Counted from the stretch's first letter, positions 1 through 11,040 are shown. The stretch is 64,000 bases of DNA from Enchytraeus crypticus (GCA_905160935.1 CAJHZI010000478.1:829001-893000), one strand, 5' to 3'. The notes: generated by a model not told the origin, from the sequence alone. Program-made: numbers and translations.

Positions 1-76
1 CTACTGATATTTACTGATAATATTTATATTTGTACTGCAATGACATTTGATGCAATTGATGATATTTTTGTTTCAG

Positions 77-3000
77 CTGGTACTGTAAAGAAGGAAGGTC
101 ACCAAAGTAAGTTTTGCTCTTTATTTTATAAAAACTGAAATCATAAAAATGATTTACAATTGTTGAGTTTTTAAAACTGATGCTATCGAATGTCAATGAA
201 TCTTAGCTTCATTATACGTAATCAATGGTTTTAAAGGGGCATAGTTTTATAAAAGTGATTGTAATTATGTTTATTGTAACTGTGCATATTATGTCCATTA
301 TATTATGCGCACTGTTAGCCAGTGTTGCACTGTTAGCCAGTGTTGCACTGTTAGCCAGTGTTGCACTGTTAGCCAGTGACTGTGCTGTCAGGTTTAAATT
401 ACTAAACTAGACATTTATTTAAATAAAAGACAGATCATTCTTATGTATCTATTTCTCTGAATTTGATAAGATATTCCTGCTGTCCAGACCTGCGGTGTGT
501 CTTGATTATTGAAGAATAGAACAACCGTGTACTGCACGTGTAATAAAAGACTACAAAGAACTAAGATCCTAACCAACGTCAGTAAAGGGCATTCAGTTGA
601 GGAGCGCTAGGCTACAGAAATTGCTGAAAAATTTTCTAATCTCGACCCTAGTTAAATTGGGAATCAAAAAGTGATGATGAAGATTACTATTGTATTGACT
701 TCCTAACATATTGTAAGATCTATAGTTTTCTCAGTTATGCTTAAATTTCTTTGCTTGTTTACTTAGATATTTTGCAGTTAATCAGTTGCATAATGATGTA
801 ATATAAATTGATAAACTTAATAATATAATACGACTATTTAGATATTTAATTATTGATCATTTGCATAATTTTTATGTAAATTGATTTGCTTAATATTATG
901 ACCATTTATTTATTTAGCTGTTGAGCAATCTCAGATAAATATGCAGAACTTTTGAAGGCAAAACAATAAAAGTTGCAACAATTTGAAGAAATTTTTAATG
1001 ACTAATGATAATTTAATCATGAATCGTAAAGAGTGCATATTTTACAAGCGACTCTTAAATTGATTGATTGATGGATTGATAATTTATTGATTTATTCCTT
1101 TAACTGATTGATTTGACTGATTGATTGATTGATGCAGCAAACATGCGACTGTGCCTGGGATCAAGAAGAGCTTTTATAATAAGAATGAGACTTGGCAACA
1201 TGCCAATAAAGCCGATGACCTCCTCTCACACTGTGCGGGTGAGACAGCGAAACACACTGGGGCCCTCTAGTGACGGGCAGCAGTACTCAGTGGTACACGT
1301 CACGGGATACGTGAGGAACTGGCCCCCTGCCGGGCACGGTAAGATCTGTCATGATTTTATACAATACTTGTGTACGAGAATACTAAACTGACGTTAACAT
1401 TAACTGTACTATTAGCTTTTACTCGACTGAGATGGTTTCACTAGTGAACTGATTGAGCAGTGGTTGAACTGATTGAGCAGTGGTTGAACTGATTGATGAG
1501 TGGTTGAACTGATTAATGAGTGGTTGAACTTATTGATGAGTGGTTGAACTGATTGATGAGTGGTTGAACTGATTAATGAGTGGTTGAACTGATTGATGAG
1601 CGGTTGAACTGATTGATGAGTGGTTGAACTGATTGATGAGTGGTTGAACTGATTGATGAGTGGTTGAACAGATTGATCAGCGGTTGAACTGATTGATGAG
1701 TGGTTGAATTGACTGATGAGTTGTTGAACTGATTGATGAGCGGTTGAACTGATTGATGAGTGGTTGAACTGATTGATGAGTGGTTGAACTGATTGATGAG
1801 TGGTTGAACTGATTGATGAGTGGTTGAACTGATTGATGGGTGGTTGAACTGATTGATGAGTGGTTGAGCTGATTGATGAGTGGTTGAACTGATTGATGAG
1901 TGGTTGAACTGATTGATGGGTGGTTGAACTGATTGATCAATGGTTGAACTGATTGATGAGTGGTTGAACTGACTGATGAGTGGTTGAACTGACTGATGAG
2001 TGGTTGAACTGATTGAGCAGTGGTTGAACTAAATAGAATGGAATTGGTAGTAAATTTATTTTCAGCAAAGACACAAAATGCATAGATACAGAGACGAAGA
2101 TACAGAGTATCTTATCTTGCTGACTACCGTGATAACTCTGATACTTACTGATTGATACACTCTCTGTGCAGGGGGACCACTGGATAGCGCTGTGGACGAC
2201 GAAACGAGCTCCCCCTCTCACTGTTGTCTCGTTGCTATTGGCAGACTTCAGGTGACGAGCACAGCTAACTGTAGCGACCTCATGGGTCCAGCCTGTAACA
2301 CCGAGTTCATCACGAGACACTCTGTGGATGGAAAGATCACCTTCATCGACCAGAGGTCAGTACAAAACGCTACGTGCGCTTGTTCCCTCTTCTTATTTAT
2401 TTTGTGATTTCTATTTGTTCTCGGAAGACTTGGCTGTACTAACTAGCTCACTTATAGAGTCAATTGGCTGGAGCCAGTGGCGAAGTCGGTAAGGTACTCC
2501 ACCGCGGATCAGATTGTGCGGGGTTCAAATCCTGGGCTCGCCCGTCACTGACATCGCTTTCGAGTGAGGAAACTGACGTTAACCTTAGCTTTATTTTAGC
2601 TTTTTAATTGATAGGCGACTTTTGTTGAAAGGTTGTCTTTGTCGGTTTATTTATTTATATTTTTTGTCTATTAACTCTTTGATCTATGTGTTAAATGTTT
2701 GTATAATGTGTAGTGCAGAGTTCCTACATTGCTGGTTAAATGTATGTATAATGTGTGGTACAGAGTTGCTACATTGCTGGTTAAATGTATGTATAATGTG
2801 TGGTACAGAGTTGCTACATTGCTGGTTAAATGTATGTATAATGTGTGGTACAGGTTGCTACATTGCTGGTTAAACGTTTGTACAATGTGTGGTACAGAGT
2901 TGCTGCATTGCTGGTTAGGTATGTATAATGTATGGTACAGAGTTGCTATATTGCTGGTTAAACGTTTGTATAATGTGTGATACAGAGTTACTACATTGCT

Positions 3001-6000
3001 GGTTAAACGTTTGTACAATGTGTGGTACAGAGTTGCTGTATTGCTGGTTAGGTATGTATAATGTGTGGTACAGAGTTGCTACATTGCTGGTTAAACGTTT
3101 GTATAATGTGTGGTACAGAGTTGCTACATTGCTGGGTTATCAGCCACAGGAGCTGCTGGGTAAAGGTGTGTTCGACTACTATCATCCAGAAGATCAGCCG
3201 CAGATGAAGGAAACCTTTGATCAAGGTCTGATTCTTCGTTTATCTCTCGCATAGTGTATCGCAAATGTATTAAGAAATAGGAAGAAGAGTTGGATAGGAC
3301 ACATTCTAAGGGGGAAGGTCTATTAAAAGTGGTCATAGAGGGTAGAATGGTAGGAAAAAAGAGACAGAGGCAGGCCGAGATTAGGTATGTTAGATGATTT
3401 AAAGACCCACCCATATGTGGAAATAAAGAGAAAAGCGGGAGACAGAGAAGAGTGGAGGCGTTATATACCATGGATCTTCCAGTAGGCAGTGCACTAAGAG
3501 AGAGAGAATGTATCGTAATTAATTGCAGTATGTTTGTATAGGCGGTTCGTCAGTTCTTCCGTTTTGGTTTTATTGTAATTTTAAGCACTATTATATTATA
3601 TTTAAGCGCATATTTTCCTTATAGTTGATAGGCAACGTGTTATAAATTGATAGCTGTTCATTTCTTGAAAAATTATGTAATACTGTCTAGCGTGAACCTT
3701 ATGTCATTTGTGATTTGTGATGTTATACATCTACTATAGATCTATCAATTGATTTTATTACAGTAATTTGGCTGAAAGATCACACATTATCAGTTGATTG
3801 ATTGATTGCTTTATTTATGCTGAAAGATCAGACATTGTCAGGTGATTGATTGCTTTATTGATGCTGAAAGATCAGACATTATCAGGTGATTGATTGATTG
3901 CTTTATTTATGCTGAAAGATCAGACATTATCAGGTGATTGATTGATTGCTTTATTGATGCTGAAAGATCAGACATTATCAGGTGATTGATTGATTGCTTT
4001 ATTTATGCTGAAAGATCAGACATTATCAGGTGATTGATTGATTGCTTTATTTATGCTGAAAGATCAGACATTATCAGGTGATTGATTGATTGCTTCATTT
4101 ATGCTAAAAGATCAGACATTATCAGGTGATCAGTGGTCACTGATACATTGCCGTAGTTTAGCTGATTGTCATGGTGCTATCCTGTAATTGTTTGATATCT
4201 TTATGGAATGAATGATTGATTGATTGTCGTTGTTAAGATTGATTGATCTATCAATAGCTATTGATATATTGCCTAGGCTGAAGGTCTTATGACGATGCTA
4301 TCCTGTGATTAATTAATTGATTGATTGTCGTTGTTAATCTGAAAGGGCAGATGCTATCAGATGATTGATTGATCTATCAGTAGTTTTTGATATATTGCAT
4401 TAGCCTGGCTGAAGGTCTTGCAATATGACGATGTGATTAATTTATTAATTGATTGATTGATTGCAGTTGTTAAGCTGAAAGGTCAGGTGTTATCAGTGAT
4501 GTATCGCTTTCTCTCTAAATCCGGGGAGTGGACTTGGCTGCGCACAAGTGCACTCAGCTTTCTCAATCCATACACTGAGGATGTGGAGTACATCGTCTGC
4601 ACCAACAGCAACACCAAGTAAGTGCTCAATGTCATCTGCTGCCTCTCTCGTAATAGTCATCTGATGTCCCTGACGTTGCCTTATGGCGAGGAACCGGACG
4701 TTAAATTCTTATTGATTGATTGATTGATCTGATAACTGCACGTGTTGTTAAGTGGAGGCTAGACCGTATTGTTGATTGCCTGCTCCAAATTCTGACTTGT
4801 TTGCTACCGTAGTTTTTGTGCTATTTGCTACACGTTAAAGTTGCCGGGTCACTGAAGAAGAGACGAGTAAGCAAGAACTGGGGAAGTTAAAGAGAAATCA
4901 CCCAGAATCCATATTTTTAAAGCTAAAGGTTACTCAAGGTGTGAACAGGGCTTGTCCTTGTGAGAGGCTTAACGTAATGATCGACGGAGTGGTCCTTCAG
5001 TTTCGTGAAAGCTGACTTTCTGTGGTAATGTGTGCCTTGAGCTAACTATTTGCCGAACACGAGTGAGTATTGTGTTGTAGTGTACTGTATTGCATTGATT
5101 TTAGTTTAGTGTATGGTATGGTCCGTAATCAGACCCTTTCTAAAGTGGGATTCAAGCGATGATATGATGATGATGATGGTACTGTATTGTGGTATGTTGT
5201 ATTGTATTTGATTGTGCTGTATTGTGTTGTATTGTATTGTATTTGATTGTGCTGTATTGTATTGTGTTGTATTGTATTGTGCTGTATTGTATGGTAGGCC
5301 TATTGTGTTGTGTTGTATAGTGTTGTATTGTATTTGATTTTGCTGTATTGTATTTTGTTGTATTGTATTGTGCTCTATTGTATTGTATTGTGTTGTATTG
5401 TATTGTATTGTCCTGTATTGTATTGTGCTGTATTGTATTGTGCTGTATTTTACTGTATTGTATTATGCTGTATTTTATTCTATTGTATTGTATTGTATTA
5501 TATTGTGCTGTATTGTATTGTATTGTTTTGTATTTTATTGTAGACAATCGACGCTAGATGGAGTGAGTGATGCAACAGTTCCTATAGTTTACCCCACTGC
5601 ACAGCTTGACAACTCACAGCACCAACAACAACAACACTTCACCGATCTCTATGGCAATATGATTAATCAATCTGTTTGTGGTAAGCGTTTCAGTTAATAA
5701 GTTGATGCATTTCAGTTAGCCTATTAAAACATTTCAGTTAATCTATTAAAACATTTCAGTTAATCTGTTAGAACATTTCAGTTTATCAGTTGAAACATTT
5801 CAGTTAATCAGCTAAAACATTTCAGTTAATCTATCAAAATATTTCAGTTACTCAGTTGAAACATTTCAGTTAATCAGTTAAAGCATTTCAGTTAATCGGT
5901 TGAAGCATTTGATTTAATCGGTTAAAGAAGTTTATTTAATCATGTCAAACTTTTGCGCACTCCAAATGACCTCCCTGAGGTGCTTAATGTAATGAAGTAA

Positions 6001-6737
6001 GGACAGCCTCTGTGGTGATTATGGTATATTAGGATGAAGTGAGCATTAACGATGTATTTACTTTCAAGGTTTATAAGGGGTTATATTTATATATGTGGTT
6101 TGAAATATAAAGTCCTGGGTAGATGGTACAGGATGAATATCTGTTACATGATTCAAAATTTAACTTAGTCATCCGGAGATTTTTGATGCCAATAGTTGTT
6201 AACGAATTAAATAACTAATTGACTAATTAAGTAATTGTTAATGAATTAAATAACTAATTAGATGACTAATTAAATTACTAATTAAAAGACTAATTAAATT
6301 AATAATTAAATGACTAATTAAATGACTATTAAAAGAATAATCAAATGACTAATTAAATTACCAATTTAATTACTAATTAAAAGACTAATTAAATTACTAA
6401 TTAAATGACTAATGCTATTGCACGTAGGTCAGCCACAAGCCTCTGACTCCGCCTACTCTAGCTACCCGTCAATCATCAAGTACCACAGCTCCACGGGTGT
6501 AGCTCCGCCCACTGGCCCCTCTCCCTTACAACCCACTCGCAATTCCTCGTCCTCAAGTCCTGGCACTTCCTCGTCCCTGTGGAATAGAAACAACTACCAC
6601 AGCAATATGGTAACTCTCTCTCTATCTAGCTGTCTATCTATCTATCTCTGTGTCTGTCTCTCTGTCTCTTTCTCCTCTACGGTAATATGTTAACTCTCTC
6701 TATCTATCTCTCTCGGTCTCTCTCTATCTCTCTCTCG

Positions 6738-6815
<78 letters not shown>

Positions 6816-8514
6816 TTCTCCTCTACAGGAATATGATAACTTATCTCTCTCTATCTCTTTCTCCACTCTAGCTATATTGTAGCTAACCTCTCTCTGCGTC
6901 GCTTTCTCTTTCTTCTCTTCAGCATCATAGTGACTAACCATAATGTAGCCTAACCATCTCTAGCTCTCTATCTCGCTATCTTTGTATCTTTTTCTCCTCC
7001 TGCTCTTGGCGCCCTTTATTTAGGACGGCGTACGCACGGATGCCTTGGAGGGGGATCTGGGGACGCCAGGGGCCCAAGGGGGACGCTAGGGGACCCAGGG
7101 TGGACGCAAGGGGGTCCAGGGGAGGACGATAGGGGCCCATGGGGGGACGCTGAACTCCCAAGGGGGGAATGGCCCCCGTGGTTAAGCCACTTGGGCACCA
7201 CACTTTTAGTCAGCATCCTGTGATGGAATTTTATGTAATCGTTGATGATGTTGCAGACTGAAGATATTACGGGAGGTGGTGGAGCTATGTACAATCAATC
7301 AAACTGTGAATCATCTGCCTCGCCAGGTATCAGCCAATCAATCAATCACTCAATCTTCAGTCAGTCAATCTACTGTATATCAATCTCTTGATATGTTATT
7401 GAGGAATATCTTCTGGTTTCTATTACATATATCTATTACATATATGTATCTTTTATCGGTCAGTCAATCAATTAAATTTCAATTATCAATAGGTATTTAT
7501 TTAAAAAGCTGGCACTCTTTGCAGAAGCTGTACAACCTATATGCAGCGTCGGCTCCTTCAGCTGTCCTACTTTATAGTCTTGTCTTTATTTTATAGTTTA
7601 AAAATTTCTAATTTTGTTTTCTTTTTTTAAACATCCTAGGCTGTTAAAAATTCTGAGCTATGCAAAAGGGAGAATTTAATTTTAAAAGATGGACATTTAA
7701 TAACTTATTCATATATTAATCTAATAAAATTATCACATCCACTTGATATTCGACCTCGAATGAGTATGTGTGGGTTCAAATCCTGGGCTTTCCCGTCAAT
7801 GTTATCGCTTTGGAGAAAGGTGATGTTAACATCAGCTTTATGGCATTAAAAATTTTATTTTTACGCTTACTATTTACTTACTTTCATTTTTATGCTTACT
7901 TTTTATTTAAGAATGCCTGATGTTAGATATGCAAAGACTGCAATAAATTGGAAACCGAGTCAAGGAAAAAGAGGAAGACCTGAAGTACTCGGTTCAATGC
8001 GATCAACAAGGATTTGAGAGCATTAAACATTTCATGGGAAGACGCTGTGAGGATTGCTAAAGACAGAAAAGAATGGAGGAATGTTGCCGCCCTATGTTCT
8101 CTTCAGAACGCAAGGAACTGATGACGATTTACAGACGCGGTTTTATTCCTTTACAACACAATTTATTGAATTGCTAATTAGTGTAATAAGTTATGATGTG
8201 TACATTATTAACCATAACTCTTTGCTGCAGCAGCTAGCTACACAGCGCTGGACCCCACAGCTCACAGCAGCTACATGTCTCAGAACGGCTGGTCCACTAC
8301 CCAGCAGTGGCAGCAGCCGGGCCTAGCTAACTCAGCTGATCTGGATAGACAGCAGCCGGTGCTGACCGGTACTGGCGCTAGGATGGAGACAGCTTTGGCT
8401 GCCAGTGGATCGGCACCGCATGAGGAGCTCTCGGATATGTTCCGGATGTTGGATAATCACCAGGGGACGGAGTTCGGCGATCTTACTGGCATGTTTACTG
8501 GGTTCGCGGAATAA
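77..8514 (+). CDS. ARNT: ARNT-type bHLH-PAS transcription factor, 3' part (nine exons)
   Basis: This is the C-terminal 447 residues of an aryl hydrocarbon receptor nuclear translocator, the common partner of AHR, HIF-alpha and SIM in nuclear heterodimers. Exons are 77-106, 1138-1338, 2172-2355, 3119-3225, 4467-4617, 5544-5680, 6428-6609, 7257-7326 and 8231-8514; all phases join and the stop is TAA. Visible landmarks are GTVKKEGHQ followed by MRLCLGSRR (end of PAS-A), then [23 protein letters not shown] and HPEDQ (start of PAS-B, about residue 138), [15 protein letters not shown], and EVEYIVCTN-like residues closing PAS-B. The tail ends in an acidic EELSDMF...FGDLTGMF segment, like the vertebrate ARNT activation domain. 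These blocks match ARNT better than BMAL. The bHLH and most of PAS-A lie left of the window. Minisatellites fill most introns. Identity is very secure; exon edges are predicted from splice signals and phase. Confidence 0.95.
309..378. repeat. 18-bp tandem repeat, about four copies
   Basis: The unit GCACTGTTAGCCAGTGTT is repeated almost perfectly inside an ARNT intron. The open reading frame across it is only a by-product of the 18-bp period. Confidence 0.9.
1443..2030. repeat. 20-bp minisatellite, about 29 copies, ARNT intron
   Basis: The unit TGATTGATGAGTGGTTGAAC recurs with a few substitutions (GATTGAGCAG variants at both ends). It fills most of the intron between exons 1138-1338 and 2172-2355. 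Period 20 leaves the minus strand open in all frames, which produces spurious proteins. Confidence 0.95.
2466..2608 (+). mobile_element. tRNA-like SINE, family 1, near full-length copy
   Basis: It starts GGCTGGAGCCAGTGGCGAAG, carries a B-box-like GGGTTCAAATCC and ends GAGGAAACTGACGTTAACC plus TTAGCTTT. Related copies lie at 12327-12500, 15380-15487, 25903-26035, 31465-31612, 47515-47650 and 48930-49112, so it is an interspersed family and not a tRNA gene. Confidence 0.85.
2691..3133. repeat. 45-bp minisatellite built from the 3' splice site of an ARNT exon
   Basis: About ten units of 38-45 bp, each containing GTGTGGTACAG followed by AGTTGCTACATTGCTGG. The last unit holds the real 3' splice site and the first bases of the PAS-B exon at 3119. 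Period 45 is 15 codons, which explains overlapping open frames on both strands. Confidence 0.93.
3257..3514 (+). mobile_element. LINE 3'-end fragment, family A
   Basis: Conceptual reading resembles the C terminus of non-LTR retrotransposon ORFs: a K/R-rich WIGHILRGE-like start, RGRPRLG-like middle and [12 protein letters not shown] end, with stops and frameshifts. Copies of the same segment occur at 19235-19345, 45622-45900 (minus), 50845-51040 and 59785-59850. A dead, 5'-truncated copy in an ARNT intron. Confidence 0.75.
3771..4127. repeat. 48-bp minisatellite, about seven copies
   Basis: The unit contains TGAAAGATCAGACATTATCA followed by GGTGATTGATTGATTGCTTT and ATTTATGC. Degenerate GATT-rich versions continue to the next exon at 4467. 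Confidence 0.93.
4657..4726 (+). repeat. Interspersed repeat 3' end with (ATTG)n tail
   Basis: TGTCCCTGACGTTGCC is followed by GCGAGGAACCGGACGTTAAA and an ATTG run. The same end occurs at 50190-50255, also ending in an ATTG tail, so both are copies of one dispersed element. Confidence 0.65.
4838..5055 (+). repeat. Dispersed repeat, second copy at 50580-50800
   Basis: Both copies contain an AGCAAGAACTG...GAA segment, a CAGAAnCCATAT segment, AGGCTTAAC-like and GTGAAAGC motifs in the same order. It is probably an old SINE-like element; no internal promoter is clear to me. Confidence 0.5.
5130..5543. repeat. LINE tail followed by (TATTG)n microsatellite abutting an ARNT exon
   Basis: A remnant LINE end with GATGATGATGATG at about 5158-5176 leads into some 370 bp of TATTG pentamers with TGC and TTT variants. 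The array runs directly into the 3' splice site TTGTAG at 5543. All reading frames across it are artefacts. Confidence 0.9.
5705..5935. repeat. 22-bp tandem repeat, about ten copies
   Basis: Units of CATTTCAGTTAATCTGTTAA plus two bases decay toward the right end. It starts 25 bp after the ARNT exon ending at 5680. Confidence 0.9.
6195..6412. repeat. AT-rich 12-13-bp tandem repeat
   Basis: Repeats of AATTAAATGACT and AATTAAATTACT run up to the acceptor region of the exon at 6428. Confidence 0.85.
6612..6975. repeat. Pyrimidine-rich tract with a (TA)36 microsatellite
   Basis: CTCTCTAT repeats surround a pure TA run at about 6741-6812, followed by three diverged copies of a segment with CTCCTCTACnG near 6671, 6829 and 6873. 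Confidence 0.9.
7048..7172. repeat. G-rich repeat cluster in ARNT intron
   Basis: About eight degenerate units of GGGGGACGCnAGGGGnCCCA type, strikingly GC-rich against the AT-rich surroundings. Many G runs of four or more on the plus strand could form G-quadruplexes. A similar island lies at 63785-63955. Confidence 0.85.
7744..7850 (+). mobile_element. Diverged SINE, family 1 fragment
   Basis: GGGTTCAAATCCTGGGCT and the TATCGCTTT...GTTAACATCAGCTTTA end match family 1; the 5' third is missing. Confidence 0.65.
7915..8125 (+). mobile_element. LINE 3'-end fragment, family B
   Basis: Conceptual translation contains [17 protein letters not shown], then KDRKEWRN-like and LCSLQNARN-like residues with frameshifts. 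This matches the usual C terminus of RTE/CR1-type polyproteins (basic GRPR, then DRxxWR). It lies in the last ARNT intron. Confidence 0.7.
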
Positions 8515-9650
8515 ATTCCATAGGTTTACGAAATAGATGAATTACATTCAGAGTTTGTCAGATGAATTTACATATAGATTACATTTTATGGGTTGTTTCT
8601 GTATTAGCAGATGAGGGCAGAGTTATTTTGTAAATCTGTTGAACGAATTTTTTGTGAAATTATTTTAGTGTTTTTTTGTGTATTTAGTAATTGGTAAGCT
8701 GACTGCGTCTGTTAATTGAGGTCTACTATTCACTCAGTAGCGTCAGATTGCTCCCATTATCTGTAATCCTGTGCGTATGTTATCTATAGGTTGAATTAAA
8801 AGAATAACAAAAAACAGCCCATTGTTGAATACATGTCTGCACAGTGTATGTAACGTGCATACGGGTGTGTGCTGGTGCGAATGTGCGTGTAGGTCTATTT
8901 ATATGTCTGCGTTTTTTTCTATTTGGTTGTTGGTGTTACTATTTAATCATATCATACTGCGATACTATCGCATAGGAATCCCCAGCAGCGTTATGGCATC
9001 ATAGCCTCTGTGTATCTTATGGTATGTATCCTATGGTATCATAGCCTGTATGTATCTTATATCCAGCTAAACCTCCAATGCTCACTCGCTGCCGCTAGTA
9101 TTTACGAGATCATTACTGTCTTGTTTCGTATCACTTTTAGATATTAGTAATCTGACTTTATCTAATGTTTCGCACCTTGTTTTAGTTTAATTACTGCGTA
9201 GCGCACTGGATGCATTGAAATCGCAAATGTTAAATCTGTTTGTCAAACTAGAAGACTTTTATGTGTAATGTGGCTTATTTGTGTACTTCTGTGTCGTCGG
9301 TGTATATATTTAATTGAAAGATTTGATGGTGAATTGTGTATTTTGATGGACACTGAGGTACTAAGTGTATAACTCTATGACTCAGTAGTGAAAGCCCTTG
9401 AACGTTTTGCGCTGACGTATAGTTAATTCCCAATTGTAATAATAATAATAGAGGTAACGTCCGTTTCCTCATACAAGGATGATGTCAGGGACGTCTCCCC
9501 ATAACATATCACTCCAAATCAATTCACCCCATCATGTGCTTATGTTATCTGTAGGTTGAATTAAAAGAATGTCCATAACAATGACATTGCAGGACACGTC
9601 TCAGCTGATTAAGTCAAGAAAACCTAAATCCATTTGCGAGTGGTTGAAGA
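8515..9650. other. ARNT 3' untranslated region and intergenic sequence
   Basis: Starts at the ARNT stop. The stop lies inside GGAATAAATT, too early to be the poly(A) signal; AATTAAAAGAATAA near 8793 and again near 9560 is a weak candidate. I see no further coding sequence. A hairpin-element arm lies at 9452-9545. Confidence 0.5.
9452..9545 (-). mobile_element. Arm of a dispersed hairpin element
   Basis: AACGTCCGTTTCCTCAT...GATGATGTCAGGGACGTC followed by CACTCCAAATCAATTCACCC matches the arms of the inverted repeat at 46203-46532. Only one arm is present. Confidence 0.55.
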
Positions 9651-9689
9651 ATTAGTAGCAACATATGGAGTGTGTGACTTCTTCAGAAG

Positions 9690-9825
9690 ATTCCAAATCT
9701 AAAAACCCAAAAGCTAATTTAACGTCTGTTTTGTGTCTTGAAAGCATATTAGTGGTGGGACAAGCACTGGATTTGAACCCTCTGCCGTCTGATCCATCGT
9801 GGGACAACTTATCGACGTGAATTCT
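9690..9825 (-). mobile_element. Diverged tRNA-like SINE on the minus strand
   Basis: On the minus strand it shows GGATCAGACGGCAGAGGGTT, a B-box-like GGTTCAAATCC and a GACGTTAAAT end, as in family 1 but with a different middle. Confidence 0.55.
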
Positions 9826-9839
9826 TTCATATTTGATCA

Positions 9840-10080
9840 AATGTCATTAACAGTGACATTAAATTGTCACGGTGTGATGTCAGTTCAATGACATTAAATT
9901 GTCACATGTGATGTCCGTTCAATGACATTAAATTGTCACATGTGATGTCAGTTAAGTGACATTAAATTGTCACATGTGATGTCAGTTCAATGACATTAAA
10001 TTGTCACATGTGATGTCAGTTAAGTGACATTCAATTGTCACACGTGATGTCAGTTCAATGACATTAAATTGTCACATGTG
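9840..10080. repeat. 34-bp tandem repeat with a palindromic core, about seven copies
   Basis: The unit holds TGACATTAAATTGTCA, a near-perfect inverted repeat, then CATGTGATGTCAGTTCAA. Copies alternate AGTTCAA and AGTTAAG. Confidence 0.9.
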
Positions 10081-10376
10081 TGCTATACAGCATGGTTTGG
10101 GATTAGTTCTCGTACCTAACACCCTGTTCTGAGTATCTCGTGGACTTTGTAGCTAGTACTGTTACAATTTAATCTTCCCTCACATCTAAGACTTTAAATT
10201 AATTTCCAGTGTACTCCTTAACATCTTCTGCTTGCAACGACATCAATTCGTTCTTTGTAATATCTAGTTCTGTTTAGTTTTCCTGTGAATCGTGTTGTAT
10301 GATATAGAAGATTTTGATGTAGCGCTTGCTCTGTTAATCTATGAATCGCTGTGTATTCAGCGACTGAATCCTCCTT

Positions 10377-10811
10377 GTTTAGAGCATAGATGAAAAAACG
10401 TTCTTACCAAAAATAAAAATCGTTAAAAACGCGTTTTTTCCCAAAAAAATAAAAAACAAAAAAACGTTTAAAAAAACTTTAGTAGCGTACACGTAGGCTT
10501 GCATATATATTACCATGCCTTCAGTCCGTAACACTAAATTTTATTACAACTAGACTTGATCTAAAGTTCTAAAGTATGTCCATAGACCCCATACAAATAT
10601 AAACAAATACTTTCAGGTCACATACAGCCAACTATGTCATGGCTCACAGTTGAAATAATTAGAGGTGAGATCACAGTGTTTATCTTAATTTTTACGTTTG
10701 ACGTTTACGGTTACGTTTTTTATTTTCTAAAAAATAAAAAACGTAAAAAATCGAGTTTCTTTAACAGATATAAAAAACGTAAAAAACGTTTTTGTCATCT
10801 ATGGTTTAGAG
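10377..10811. mobile_element. MITE with 8-bp target-site duplication
   Basis: The element is 10385-10803 (419 bp). It starts CATAGATGAAAAAACGTT and ends AACGTTTTTGTCATCTATG, an imperfect terminal inverted repeat. GTTTAGAG flanks it on both sides (10377-10384 and 10804-10811). An 8-bp duplication is typical of hAT-group DNA transposons. The interior is A/T-rich with AAAAACG repeats and no coding capacity, so it is non-autonomous. Confidence 0.8.
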
Positions 10812-10854
10812 TGTGTGGAATCAACGCTATCCCGTGCAGGTAACAATAAATAGT

Positions 10855-11040
10855 TCAGAGTGTAGTGCGTCAGGTAACGTTGTGAAATGTTGTAAGTCTG
10901 ACCTTAAAGTGATTGAACTCACGCAAGTTCGAGGCCCGGGCGTTCAATCAGAGAGTAGAATCTCAGACATTAACAGGACTGGTAAATGGATAACGGACTA
11001 GAACTTCTTAAAGCTTTAAACATGTAGCATTAAAAACGTT
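10855..11040 (+). mobile_element. SINE-like repeat, family 2, diverged copy
   Basis: Shares GAGAGTAGAATCTCAGACAT, ACAGGACTGGTAAATGGATA and TTTAAACATGTAGCATTAAA with copies at 57145-57300 and 57375-57580. A B-box-like AAGTTCGAGGCCC is present. Confidence 0.55.

Noticed and set aside
1443-2030. Possible CRISPR array
   Set aside because: Units are contiguous and have no unique spacers; the genome is animal.
1677-2320. Ser/Asn/His repeat proteins on the minus strand
   Set aside because: Produced by the 20-bp array antisense to ARNT.
2671-3118. Cys/Trp-rich repeat protein with 15-residue period
   Set aside because: A 45-bp minisatellite keeps several frames open on both strands; it is intronic.
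3119-4617. BMAL (ARNTL) as the identity of the first gene
   Set aside because: [25 protein letters not shown] and the acidic C terminus fit ARNT; the BMAL counterparts differ.
5152-5697. Four overlapping open frames on both strands
   Set aside because: Artefacts of (TATTG)n; only 5544-5680 is coding (ARNT).
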